64,000 nucleotides of DNA, taken from Paracentrotus lividus (taxonomy: Eukaryota > Echinodermata > Echinoidea > Camarodonta > Echinidae). Below are positions 12,852 to 25,900 of this stretch, piece after piece. A program made the translations under genes and the position numbers. Under the pieces are notes generated by a model that made no database searches, was not told the DNA's origin, and saw only the letters and a list, made by a program, of their open reading frames with translations. Position 1 is the first letter of the stretch; every line of letters begins with the position of its first letter. The stretch covers positions 9,686,863 to 9,750,862 of the forward strand of contig CALNVZ010002100.1 of assembly GCA_940671915.1 (NCBI GenBank), written 5' to 3'.

Positions 12852-13439
12852 TTAAAGGGGAAGGAAACCCAAGGAATTCATTAAAATGTACAAAAAGGAA
12901 AAATCAAAGAAGCTGATCAATGAAAATGTTAGAAAAAATGAATAAATAATAACAAAGTTATGAGCATTTGAATGTTGTGATCACTACCACTATGGGATCC
13001 TCACATTGGTAACAGACCCAAGATGTGTGTTGTCAGACATGAACAACTTCCCCGATTTCTTTTGTACATATTTCACTCAAATTGTCTTTTTTATTTATTC
13101 GTTAAAAGATCAGAGATTCTTTTCATGGGAGGACATGTAATACAGGTTCACAAAAATATAATCATGGGTAAGAGTCTGTACTACCATTAGAATGAGGAAA
13201 AGAAGTATTTTTGGTATTTTTTTGGTATGTCATATGGGAAAGTTGTTCATGTGTGACATCACACATCTTGGGTCTGTTGCCAGTGTGAGGATCTCCATAG
13301 CGTTAGTGATCACAACATTCAAATGCACATAACTTTCTTATTATTTATTCAATTGTTCTCAAACTTTCTTTAATCTGTTTCTTTGATTTTTTTTTGTGTC
13401 ATACAATAAACTGAATCCTAAGGTTTCATTCTCCTTTAA
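12852..13439. mobile_element. TTAA-flanked MITE (AGGGGAAGGAA family), copy 2
   Basis: Second tandem copy of the element at 5872: TTAAAGGGGAAGGAAACCC at the left, GGTTTCATTCTCCTTTAA at the right, same internal hairpin. It lies about 860 bases upstream of MRTO4 exon 1. A (CA)n run follows at about 13663-13682. Confidence 0.78.
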
Positions 13440-14301
13440 AAGAAAAAAGGTGCTTAAAGAATTCAGGATCAAATTTGACTCATTCTGGGTCATTCATGAC
13501 CCGGACTTTGGGTCCATCAGGGCCATACACTTTCTGGGTATATTTGACCCAGATTCTGGTGCAAACCTGGTGATTCTGACCAACCTGGATTGCAGGTCAA
13601 AGTCTATAGACACTGGATCCAGATTCTGGGTCGATAAAAGTGACTACGGTAATTCTCTCCAGAACACACACACACACACACACCATAGTAGATTGCGAGA
13701 CAAATGAATACCCTCTAGCGATTATTTCAATCCGCAATAATGAACTTATTTAGTCTTAATGATATTGTACTTTACATATTTACAACATATAGCAATTGAT
13801 CAATTTTTACAATATTATAACAATGTGAAATTGAAAGAGAAGGAGACCGACTAATAAGCAGAGCTTGTAGAGTAAAGGCCCCCTTTAAAATATCATAATA
13901 TTATTATGAATTATAACTTAGGGCCTAACTACACATCAAAAAATATTGATTCAATTTCAGTATAATGTATTTACACAAATCATATTCAAAACAGCCTATA
14001 TTTGTAGTCACAATTTTTTTATTTGATTTTTTAAAAATTATCTATTAAAAAAAAAAAAAAAAAAAAACATTATCAAATACCCGGGATAAATACGTACAAA
14101 AAAAAAAGAGAGTAAATTTCCTTTTGTATTTGCCTCTCTTTAAACATCCCATGGCGCGTTGTCTTAATTATTGGTCTGTAGTTTCAGTGATTGAGACACG
14201 TGAACGAATATTTTTCTTCTTCGACTTCGTCGTATTCTGTCGAATCTAAGGTAGTATTTACAACAATAGCAACATAAAATACATCAACGTAATACAGCAA
14301 A

Positions 14302-14329
14302 ATGCCAAAATCTAGACGAGATAAACGAA
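14302..14329 (+). CDS. MRTO4: MRTO4 exon 1
   Basis: Encodes MPKSRRDKR plus the first base of an Ile codon, followed by donor GTGAGTATT. Human MRTO4 begins MPKSKRDKK, and its first exon ends at the same place. A at -3 of the ATG suits initiation. Exon 2 starts TTTCACTC, which completes ATT (Ile). Confidence 0.88.
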
Positions 14330-17300
14330 GTGAGTATTAACGGTTACTGTGCATTTGTTTGTTTCCGACTTTGCATGTTTTGTGAGATGCGAATTACGTG
14401 CACGCGAGATTGATGCATAGTCCCACATACGAGTAATTACGTGTGTATTTTTTCCAGTTCCACCAGTGCAGTTTCACCTATAATTTAAGTTCAGAACTTA
14501 ATGCTCAGTTCTCATCCCGTCCCCTCTACCCCACTTACACTTATGCATGGTCAATCATAATTGACCTTGCACTGGGAAGTACCTTATTGCAGCAGTTTTC
14601 TTCCAATGGAAAGTCAATGTAGAGAAGTGTCTTGAGCACTCATGCACTACACTCGTTTGATATATCAAACTCGTGCCTCTGACTCTACGACACTCTGGCG
14701 TGGTTACAAAAATAATTTGAACCTAAATTTACACTTTCAATCCCGTTATAACGTTTAAATTTGGAGTCAATGTGCACTTAAATATTTATTTTTAAATTTA
14801 ACTAATCTTTGACAATGCTTAACTGAACTAAAAAGGTGAAATGAGAGCAAAAACTCACCGATTTCAGCAGTCTTCCGATTTTCTGCCACTCGATTTCGTA
14901 TGGTCGCTTTTGAGAAAAAAATGAAATGGAAATATAGAGGATAGAGTGCCTGCGATCGCGATCACGATTATGCGAGAGGTGTGTTATGTAAACATCGCGT
15001 AAAATAAGCAAATGTTAACCTACCTTCCACACTTGAGTATTTAAAAAAAAAAAAAAAAAAAAACGGAGAGATTTTTTTTCCCCGCCCCTCGGCACATCAT
15101 AAAGGTCATCGTGTATCGGCCATAGGGGTAGGATTGAGGGTCGCCTAAATCGGGCCTGCCGTCAATCCCCCTTTTTTTTCCTTAGACTTTTTTTTTTTGG
15201 GGGGGGGGCTGGACGAGATATTTTTGTCATGGGGCCGGAAGGAGCTTAGCCTTTTTTTTTTCTTTTTTTCCTTTTTTTTCTGTAGGGGTGAGAGGGAGGG
15301 GGGGGGGGGGCTGGACGAGATATTTGGTAATGGGGGCCCGGAGGAGCTTAGTCTTGTTTACTTTGTCTTTACTTTTAAATTCTTATAATCTGTATTTCTT
15401 CATGTGTTTGTAAATAAAATTAAACTTGAATTGAAATACATCTAACTGTCTTTGTCTCTGTTTTATTTATTTATTTTCTTTTTAACAAAGTACGTACATC
15501 TAAGCCATTCACTGGGGAGGGGGAAATGGAGGCAGGAAATTTAGGCCTACAATTGCCCTAGTAAATCTTGGATAGAATTTGGACTTATTCCCCCCCCCCC
15601 CCCAAATAAAAAAAAAAAATAATAAATAAATTAAAAAAATAAAAATAAATAAATATATAATAAATAAATTATAAAAAATAAAAATAAATAAATATATATA
15701 AAATGAATAAATAAATAAATAAAATAAATAAATAAAAAACAAAAACAAATAAACATGAAAATGAAAAAAAACTATAAGCAAAAAAAAAAGAGAAAAGAAG
15801 AATGAAAGAAAAGAAGATCATTAGAGTATTTATAATGAGGGGGCGGGAGGGGGTTCAGCCAACTTTTCTCAGCAAACATGTACAAAACACAAAAGTTACT
15901 ATACATTCACGATTTTAGCTTGTTCAGCCCCCCCCCCCACTTGTGACCCAGCCCCTTCACTTTAAAAAATAGAAATCACCAGGCCTCTCTACCTCATGGC
16001 TTTAAAAACAATAAACAAAACTTTTTGTTAATATTGTATTATTATTTTATTATTATAATACTAGGCCTACTAGTTTTTTATTTAGTTATTTATTTTTTTC
16101 ATTCTATTCGCGAGTGAATCAAAAGCTAATCATCCTACAACGAATTAAACAAACAAGGTAACTTATGTTGCCATGTCACATTCGACTCGTGACGGAGACA
16201 TCGTCGATCGCGAAATGCAAACCTTCGACAAAAGAGGGCGGCACAATTTATCCCGCCATTGAATTACTTGCTTCTCTTGGTCAGTGGAATCGGTGGCAAA
16301 GATGTACGATATAGCGGTTGAATACTAAAATTTACTACTTTGAGGACATAAGGGAGCAGTGCTCAAGAAGGAAATAAGGAGAAGGAAGATTGGAAACAAT
16401 TCGGTAAGTGAATTTTCCATGTTTTATTGATATCTTTTCTGCTCAATCTTTTGAGTACGACTGTGTTGATGTTTCGTACGTAGTCCCGTCTATGCTAGTC
16501 TCGGAAGTTCATAACGGCACCACTCCACGCGTGTCTTGAGCAGCTCCCAGCCTGGCAGGCAAGTCAAGGTGGCATATCCAAAAAAGGGTCTAAAAATTCT
16601 ACTAAACAAATATTAAAAATATCTAATGGAAAAATTATATTGCAATGAGACTATAGATTATCTTAAATTATTTTGAGGTAGGTTTAAAGCTGGTTTTGCT
16701 AATTATTATTGAGAAGTTTCCTCAGCAACCAAGAGGGCGACAGACAGCCATTTTTCAGTACTGACTGATGTTGGTTTGCAGCTGTATGTGCCTCTACCCC
16801 AACTCCATGTCCTCCTTCCTCCCCTCATCCCCTAAAGGAGGCGGTGTATTGTAGCCTAGTAAGTGCGCTCGTTTCAGATATGATCGTTCATAATGTAGGG
16901 ATCGCAGCCGCTTCGCGTTTATGACATCTTCCTATCTATTGCATGTCTATCGCCGTGTTAAATTCACGGCAGTTATTTCCCCTTTTTCTTGGAAGATCAA
17001 ATCATTTTTATAATGAAAAATAGGTCTACACGTTCCGAAACTAGTACAAATTGTATATTTTACCATGGAACTTTGATTCACTACTTTTAATTGTATAATC
17101 TTACATTTTACGGAGACAATCCCGTCACTCTTTAGCTGTTGAAACTGCCGCCATCGTAGAAATTATCGTCATGCGCAAGATTTGATTTCCGGGTTTAATT
17201 TTCGTCCTCACGCACTTGCAAATGATCGGAAAAACATAATTTTTTCAAGAAATTAATGCTTGCAAACTCAAGACTCATGCCATGAGGAAAGTTTGACAAT

Positions 17301-20300
17301 CGGTTATTAAATCTGTCTTTATCACATCATTCTTTGAATCAAATTGATTTTGTGAAATTTTTCTCGATTTTCTACTGTAAAATATCATCATATATCACGG
17401 CGCCGTTCCATTCCCATGGATAAATGGATTCGCGAAGGTTTTATCTTCACAAAATTACTATTCGGCAAGTTTGCAAATGTGTCTCATTTTACCTCAAAGA
17501 CCAAACGCAAAGCAATGTCCGATATAAAAAGTCATCGATTTGACTTTAGTTGCCATTTGGTCTTTGTTAATGTATGTAAATTTAATGCATGATTTTAACA
17601 ACAATACCTGAGAATAATATGCATTGACTTCGCAGCTGCGGCCCTCCACTCTCTATTCACATCTCGGGCGGTTGCGTGGTCACGAACAAAGCAACGCATG
17701 CTACTGCTGCAATGGCTTTCTTCTTCTTTCGTTAGGCACTGGCATATGGTGACTTCTAGTAAAAAATATATGTTTTCCCAATTTTTTTCTTATAGTTATA
17801 TATTTATTTTATTTATTCATTTTATCACATCTCTTTATTTTTCCCCGACATTTTTTGTTCCCTCTGACTTTAAATATCTTCTCATTGCCTATATTTTTTT
17901 TCAGTTCTTTTCATTTTTTTATATAATCTAGAAAATTATTTCTTTTTTATTTCAAGTTTCATAATCCTGACACAACCCCTTTTTTTCATCATTTTTTTTT
18001 TGTTTAATTTTTTTTTTTTAGATAGGTCTCGACATTGTTGTTCTATTTCTCTCTCTCTCTCTCCCTCTCATTGCCCTCCCACTTTTCCAAATAATCTTTT
18101 GAATATAATTTCTTGTGATTGTTTGTTTTTTCTTGTTCTTCTCTATTTCTTTTTTTTTTCAATCTGACCCTCATTTTAAGTTCCAGAACCTAGATGTAAC
18201 AACCATTATACCATCATCATTGTTTTATTTAAAAATAATTTATTAGACATCTAAATAAATGCAACAAGTACAAGATAGTTTAGTCTACAAAACATTCATC
18301 TGTATAATTACACTTATTGAAAGCATAGAAATATGATAAAATAATTTGGTTAATTGTCCTTTAACATTCGATCATAGGTTACAATAAACATTAAAATATC
18401 TTCTTGGAAATTAAACATAAGAACTCATAAATTTCACATACATGTATATGTTATAAATGTATATGCCCTACTTTAAGAAAGAGATCAATTAATTATTTTT
18501 GTATCATATTCAATTCAATTCAAGTGAATAAATGGTTCATTCATTTAAAGAAAATAAAATAAAAAAAGCCCAGAAGCTGAATAAAAACATGTGTAAAATA
18601 AATATAACACTTAATTTTAACAATGTTTTATATTTAATTCCAAAGAATATCATATAAATTAATGACATAGACAAATAATAAGATAAATCAACATTAATAA
18701 TCACAAGTTACATATTATGGACCAATTATAATTCCCACACAAAAGCAAAGACAAAGGCAAAATATGTTTAATGCCAACATAATCTTATACAAAATCAATA
18801 TTCATGAAAGTTTTCCATCGTAAAAAAATATATATACAATACATTTTGCTCTTTATTTACATGACTTTTGTCACTCACTTCATTTTGTCATATTAAGGTT
18901 CAGATCATGCATGCATCTCATTTCGTATAACAAAAAATATTCAATGAAAAAAAAAAATGAAATGAGAAAAAAAAAAGAAAGAAGAACATAGATCTAAATT
19001 GTTATTTAAAAAATGATATGAATACAAAAATGGTGTGATTGTGCTTCCCAAGCCCAAGGAGGCATGTTCCTAAAAAGGGTCTAAAAATTTCACTTAACAA
19101 GATTAAACATACCTAATTAAAGAATTATAATGCATTCATACCCTATCCTATAGCACCATTCTTTATTTTGAGGTAGGTTTATACCAGGCTTTGCTAATTG
19201 ATCTTGAGAAGTTTACTCAGAAACCAAGAGTCATTTTTAGTACAGCCTGAGAAGGGTTTTCAGCCGTATGTGGTTAGAATCAACACATTAATGGAAAAAG
19301 AGAAAGACCTGGGCTCCGTAACACAAAGGTTTGCAATCAATCGCAAAGTGGAATTAGCCAATCACGTTCATTGTTGCATGCGCTTTTTGTCCAAAATAAT
19401 GACCAGTGACCAATGAGAATTGTTCTTTCAAATTTGCAATTGATCGCAATTCTCTGTGTTACGGGGCCCTGGTGTATTGCATCTAGCCACTCCCCAGGGC
19501 TTGGGTCTAATCTAGACCATTTGTGCGATAATACGTTGATAGCACCTCTGCACATTATTGGAAGAAGAAGAAGAATCATTGGATTTAAAATATAAAATAT
19601 ATATTTCACCATAGAAGAAAGAAAGATAATTAAAAATAGGAAGAATAATGGAAACATCCAAACACCCAGTTATTTATTAATGGCAAGTGCAATAATATAT
19701 TTTGGTAATGGAAAATTAGATTCACTCTCTGAAAGTCTTCACATTCAATCTCCCCATAGTCCCACATGGTGTTACTGCCTGACTAGGATATATAGGTATT
19801 TATAGTAATTATATATTTATAGTATAGTATTTAGAGTTGGTGTCCTTTCAAATGATTTATTTATTCTACTTAGTATGGAAAAATGAGTATTGTTTATATT
19901 CATGTTATTTTTCTCCAAGCAAATAATATCAATGCATGCAACGTGCACACACACAATGCTGTCCTACTCTTTGATAAGAAAATTACCCTGTGAACAATGT
20001 GGTCATGCGAATCCTTGACAAACTTTCCCATTGTCAATACCTGGGCAGTTCCAAGGTAACGGAGTGACATTCAGAAGCAACATTTCAGCATTCAAACAAG
20101 TTTATCATCCAAGCTTTAATCTTTATTTACAAAGAAATGGTTCATGACAAAAGCTGATGGTACCCTCTTTTCAAAATGATAATTTTCTTTATAGTGATCC
20201 TCTTAATTAATGAGATATGAATATTCATAATCATGGTTACGGAGTGACGCAAAATGGACATGCATATTTGAGCAGAAAACATTTTGCTTAAACTCTGTGA

Positions 20301-22876
20301 AATTTAAATGGCTATCACAATTTTGAGTTATTGATTGGATTCTATATTATTCTAGGTATAATATGCCACCTTGCATAAAAAAATTAGGTGAATATTTTGT
20401 TAATTATGACTTAAACTTGAACCCTTGTCCGGTTACGGAGTGACGGTTACGGAGTGACGTCTGGTTTCCCGGTCTTTTTCGTGAGGAGAAATGCATTATA
20501 AAGAAATATTAATACCATAGTTTGTTGGAGTAGACCATGAAAATTACATTAAGCCCCAAAAATTGGCAAAAAGTGACGAGATATAAGAATTAGAGGCATT
20601 TAAAGCCCCATAGTCCCATACATGCAAATTTGGGTTTGATCAATTATTCAGCGCAAGAATACTGAATCGCAAATTTTTTTTAACTTAAATGATTGCAGGG
20701 CTCGAATTAGGAATTTCTAGGGTCAAGGCAACTGTGAAAAGGGGCACCTGTGAAAAAAGGGCAAATGGTCTTAAATATAAAAAAAATTTCTAAGGGCACC
20801 AAGGCAACTGAAAAAAGCACCAAGGCAACTGGAAAAAGGCACCAAGGCAATGGGAAAAAGTCATTAAACTAGTCATTTCTACGAAAGCGCGCAATCAGCG
20901 ATTAATTAGCAATTAGTAATTGCTAATTAATCATTAGCAGTTACTATTTCAACAATAGTTTTGATCACAGATGAAACTGTAAGAAAATGCAAAACGTTTC
21001 CAATTTTTCCAATTAGGAACTTTTATTTTTGTAACAGGACTGTGAATCATGAAGTTTTAATGAAATACTTTTGTAATACCTTACCATTGATTTCCTGGAA
21101 ATATCTTCACAATTCTAAATTCACTTGACTTTGAACTTCATTGTTTCTCTTGCCAATGCCATGTGTAACAAAAAAAGGCAAGATTATGGAAGTACATATC
21201 GAGCTAGTAGTACCAACCGTAGTTGTGCTGAGCAGAACTGAGAAGCCATGTTTGCATCAGCCATGGCTGGTAGAGCAAATAAAGTTCACAAACTTAACAA
21301 TCCCACAGAACTGGAAATGATATTCATTTTTATTTATTTGTGTACTTCCTTCCTGTCAGTCAGGCTAATATAAGATTAGCTATTGAAGGGCAGACTGGTA
21401 GAGATGTTGTTACAGCTGAGCTGGGGAGAGTGATCTACTGAAGGACAGACTGTAGAGATGTTGTCCCACTGAGCTGGGGGTGAGAGTGAGCTACTGAAGG
21501 CAGACTGGTAGAGATGTTGTCACACTGAGCTGGGGTGAGAGTGAGCTATTGAAGTGCAGACTGGTAGAGATGTTGTCCCACTGAGCTGGGGTGAGAGTGA
21601 GCTATTGAAGGCAGACTGGTAGAGATGTCACACTGAGCTGGGTGAGAGTGAGCTACTGAAGGGCAGACTGGTAGAGATGTCAAACTGAGCTGGGTGAGAG
21701 TGAGCTATTGAAGGGCAGACTGGTAGAGATGTTGTTCCATTAAGCTGAATCCGTCATACTGGCTATATTATATTCAGTGAATAAAGTGCAGGCTGATGAG
21801 CTGTCCCACCATATGGACAGGACAATACGGATATATACAGAAAGAAAATACAGGAATCGGCTCCGAGTCATAAGGAAGTTGCTTCTTGCGCTTGGTTTGA
21901 AATTGCTGATTTACCCCCCCCCCCCTGTAAGGTTGATAAACGCATTGGAATCATAAGTTTAGTATTAGTGTGAGTGTTCAAAACAAAAATCAAATATATT
22001 TTATTTGTCAAAACACGCTCCTACAATTTATTTCCCAACTCGGATCGCAAGTCAATCTGTTATTGTGTGCAATGGGCTGAGCACTGGCCTGGTGAAAAGC
22101 GCAACTGTGCTCGCTTGGCGACACTGTGCATGCACTGAACACGAGGTTTCTTTTGAGCATGCGCACTTTGCATAAGCCGGAGGGTCCGGCGAACGAGAGT
22201 TAAGCCGGCCCACGCACACGTTACGACCGGCTTACGATCCGATTCATTAGAAAAAAATAGGTATAATACAATCTCCAGAAAACATTCAGAGAAATTATAG
22301 ATACTCCTTGATTGAAGTTTCAGAATACTCAGATAAATAAAACGGGAATAAGGCATGATACAAGCTTTCTTCTTCGGTAGGGACACGAAATCGGCTCCGA
22401 GTCATTAGGGAAGTCGGAGCAGTCTTAAGATTGATATACGATTTGAAACTGAAACTGATATATAAACGCATTTAAATCATATGTTTAGTACTACAATATG
22501 AGTTTTCAGAACAAGATTCTGGTATATTTTATTTGTTAAAATGCCCATACTGAATTTTGCAGCCCTTGATAATACATAAATAATATAATATATAATAATA
22601 TAATGTAATTATAATAATGATAAACAACAACAGTGACTAAATTATAATAATAATACATGGTAACAGATAAAATATACGTACAGCGCACCCAAGTTGGAGT
22701 GTTGATAAGATGTGGTATGCTCGCGGGTCTTGTTGCTCTTCCTCATCGTATTTATCATCATCCTCACTATCGTCATCTTCTATTCTTCTTTCTCAATTCT
22801 CCTTCGAGCTTTTTCTTCATGTTCATCCTCCTCCTTACTCATCATCATCACCATCATCACCACCACCACCACCACT

Positions 22877-22908
<32 letters not shown>

Positions 22909-25900
22909 TCCTTTTCTCTTATTTCCTTCTTTTCGTTGTTGTTCCCCTCTTGAATCTTGGGAGTCCCCGCACTCACCCTCCCACCACCCCCCCCCGGTTT
23001 ACAAGTGATGATACCAATTTGACACCGAGACACAAGCTTTAGATGAAACAAAAAATTAGTGCCCCAAAAGTATGCATATCATATCATATATCGTAAAAAA
23101 TCGGCACAAAAAAAGAAAAGAAAAGAAAAGGAAAACAAAATGAAAGTATAGGGGGCAAAATGTAAAGACCTTTCTTGTTTTTGTTTTGTTTTTTTGTTTT
23201 TTTTTTGTTTTTTTTTTGCTTGTCAGCCGACCCGACGGACGGGAAGTGAAGACTTTTTTTTTGTCTTTCTTTTCTTTTTTTTTTAGTCCTGGCTATGCGC
23301 CTTTCATGTTCACACGCAATACCATGATCAGATTCAAATTGCCTACATCGAGCTCACTTTCTCCAGACACGAACACGCCCGAAGAGCTTTATTCACTCCA
23401 CGCCCACACTTCCAATCATATTCCCGCCGGCTTGCCATGCTTTTAATTCCACACAAACATCGTACATGCAGACAGCGCCTGAATCGAATCGCAACAAATA
23501 CACACACCACTGATGAACACACACACACACACACTCACATGCATCTCGCCCATGTGTATTGAATTGAAAGCTGCATATATTTTTTTGCCCAGCTATGAGC
23601 TGCAGGTGCGCCTAGCCTGCGGGCCGTGCCATGCCGGGCGCGGCGCGGTGCGGAGCCGGAGGGGAATGGATCGCGCTGTGGTTGAGTTGGCCAAGACTTA
23701 AGTTTAGTGAGGGGAATGCAAAAAGGCACAACTGGCGCTGAAAATAATTTAATATCCCAAATCATCATTTGGTTAGAAAGGGCACCACTGCTACACAGCG
23801 AAGGGCACCATTTGAGGAGATAAGGCACCACGCAAAGGAGAAAAAGGGCATGTTAGTTTGCCGTAAGTCATGCTTAAAATTGGAGGGGCATCACGGCAAT
23901 GACCAAGGGCACCACGGCAATATGCCGTGGGTTGCCGTGGGAATTCGAGCCCTGTGATTGGTTGTATTATAAAGAAGAGCCTTGTGGTAATTTCAGATCC
24001 TAATTTGCATTTTCAAAGACACAGCGGCACATTAAAATTTCAGCTCCATGTCCTGTTTTGACTTGGAACTGCCCACCTACAGATCCCCTATTTCACTGCA
24101 ACTGTAGAGGAAAGCATGTCACTTGCAATTTGTGATAGGCTATTAATTCCAATTTAAGTGTGAAAAAAACATGGCTTTTAAATTGTGTTGCAACTTGTCA
24201 ATAACATTAATTAAGTCTATTTTCTTTTGTCTTTTGTATTACAGTTTCACTCACAAGAACAAAGAAAAAGGGCCTTGTAAACAAAGCAAAGTCTCATTGA
24301 AGAGGTTAAGAACTAAAGTTCATTGTAATATTGGAACCTGCTGAATATTGAATCCTTCACAACTTTTTTAAAAACTCTGATAGCAATTATTTTATTAATT
24401 TATAATATTTTATAGTTTATACAATACATATATCCATCTCTAGAGATGCTCAAAAGTGCATGCAAACTATTGGCTGTATCAATTTTTTATACCCGCGCCA
24501 CCAAAGGTGGCAATCAAGGTACTATCAGATAATCGTTTTTTCTGTTTTGGAAACGGAAAAGCAAAAAACGAATATTGGGCAAAAACTGATTCTGATTTGT
24601 AATGACAAAACAGAATATTGAACACCTCTTCCGATTTCCTTTTTTCGTTTTTCCATTTACAAAACAGAAAAACGAATATTATCTGATTAGTACCGTTTAA
24701 TATTTCCTTTTTCCTTTTCCGTTTTGCGTGCGGAGCCAGAACAAAGACATTCGAAATGGAAGAGAGGACACTCGTATACCGGACAAATGTAAACGCCTCT
24801 AAATTAATTATGTATTTACTCATGAGCGGCTTTCAAAGTATAGGAATGTGCGTCCCTTGCGCCCTGCCTTGATCCGCTATACTGCAGACCTGTCGAAGTC
24901 CCGAGGGGGGGGGGGGGTGCAGTTACATGGGGAATTACATTGGGAGCCCAAAATTGAAATGTCAGATTTTGGCATGCACACGTTTTTCCCTATACGTCAC
25001 GCCAGAAAGAGCAAAAACGTACATCACGGTTTTATTTCACTTCACGATGGTGGAGGCGATAAAGGGGGGGCGGGGGGTAGACATGCGTTTTGATTGGGCC
25101 ATCGGCAAGCAAAAGATCATCACCATAGAGACTAGGATAAGACATTACTTGGTTTGTCATCAATCATGCATTGTTAAAAAGCAAAAAAACAAAATAATAA
25201 AAAAAATAAATACCAAGGGAGAAGGCCCAAGGCCCCAAATCAAGGACTTTTTCCTAAATTTTTGGTAAATGGGCCGCTCCCCTCGACCCCCCCCCACCCT
25301 CTTAATCGCTTGTAAACTGACGTTGTAAAAAAATTGATGTAGCTTTTTGCTCGCACGGTCTGGCGTGACGTAGTGAAAAAAAATATTGGGTCTGCCAAAA
25401 TCTGAAATAATTTGGTTCACTTCTAATTCGCCACTGCCCCCCCCCCCCCCCAATAAAAAAAAAACAAAAAAACAGGAGTTTTGACAGGTCTGCAGTAGTG
25501 GATCAAGGCAGGGGCACAAGGGACGCACATTCATATACTTTGAAAGCCGCTCATTGAGCTGTACATGTTATAAATACATCATTAATTTAGAGCGTTATAT
25601 TGCCCGGTATACGAGTCGCTCTTCCCTTTCGAATGTCGTTTCTGGCTCCGCACGCAAAAAGGAAAAAGGAAATATTAAACGGTACTATCAGATAATTCGG
25701 AAAAGGAAATCAGAAGAGGTGTTCAATATTCTGTTTTGTCATTACAAATCAGATCAGTTTTGCCCAATTATCCTTTTTGCTCTTTCCGTTTCCAAAACAG
25801 AAAAACGAATTATCTGATAGTACCTTGATTGGTGGCGCCAAAGACATGTTTTTCAGGTTGTCTGTCCGTCCCATTTGATCGTTATCGTGATATCTCGAGA

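Larger units (their letters stand above)
8877..15930 (+). repeat. Tandem 7.0 kb segment, copy 2
   Basis: Second copy of the segment at 1958. It is the better one: MRTO4 exon 1 is intact here, with a good splice donor, and the right inverted arm runs on uninterrupted to about 16236 instead of stopping in the homopolymer. The joint between copies (GTTCAGGGGGTAAAAAGG) falls where copy 2 has GTTCAG followed by a C-run, so the copy boundary sits exactly on a homopolymer. Confidence 0.88.
16237..20042 (+). other. MRTO4: MRTO4 intron 1, proximal part
   Basis: AT-rich, no coding exon found. It holds a diverged direct repeat pair (16568, 19052), a GGGCCCCGT-type MITE at 19311, T-rich low-complexity sequence at 17780-18170 and a short (CT)n run at about 18046-18068. 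A GTAAGTG donor-like site at 16404 follows about 150 bases with no MRTO4-compatible frame. Confidence 0.7.
20696..23954. mobile_element. Nested DNA transposon with CAGGGCTCGAATT ends
   Basis: CAGGGCTCGAATTAGGAATT at the left and GGGAATTCGAGCCCTG at the right. TGATTG abuts both ends (20690-20695 and 23955-23960). Both subterminal regions carry repeats of the type GGGCACCA(A/C)GGCAA with A-rich spacers. CAGGG ends suggest a hAT-like non-autonomous element, although a 6-bp flank is not the usual 8. Inside are a 55-60 bp minisatellite, two copies of AATCGGCTCCGAGTCAT (21854, 22388), a (CAT)n tract and CA-rich sequence. No transposase recognised. Confidence 0.68.
20043..24074. mobile_element. Outer DNA transposon with GGGCAGTTCCAAG ends
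   Basis: GGGCAGTTCCAAG at 20043 and its complement CTTGGAACTGCCC ending at 24074 are immediately flanked by ACCT on both sides, a 4-bp target duplication. The left subterminal part repeats GGTTACGGAGTGAC (near 20235, 20433 and 20446, with GGTAACGGAGTGAC at 20055). The interior is interrupted by a second element at 20696-23954. No transposase frame is visible. The 13-bp terminal match makes this a probable rather than certain element. Confidence 0.6.

Noticed and set aside
16270..16410. Possible first exon of MRTO4 before GTAAGTG at 16404
   Set aside because: No frame gives the MPKS start and the phase does not fit; the true exon 1 was found at 14302.
22657..23042. His-, Ser- and Ile-rich frames of about 100 codons
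   Set aside because: Three frames of one (CAT)n tract.
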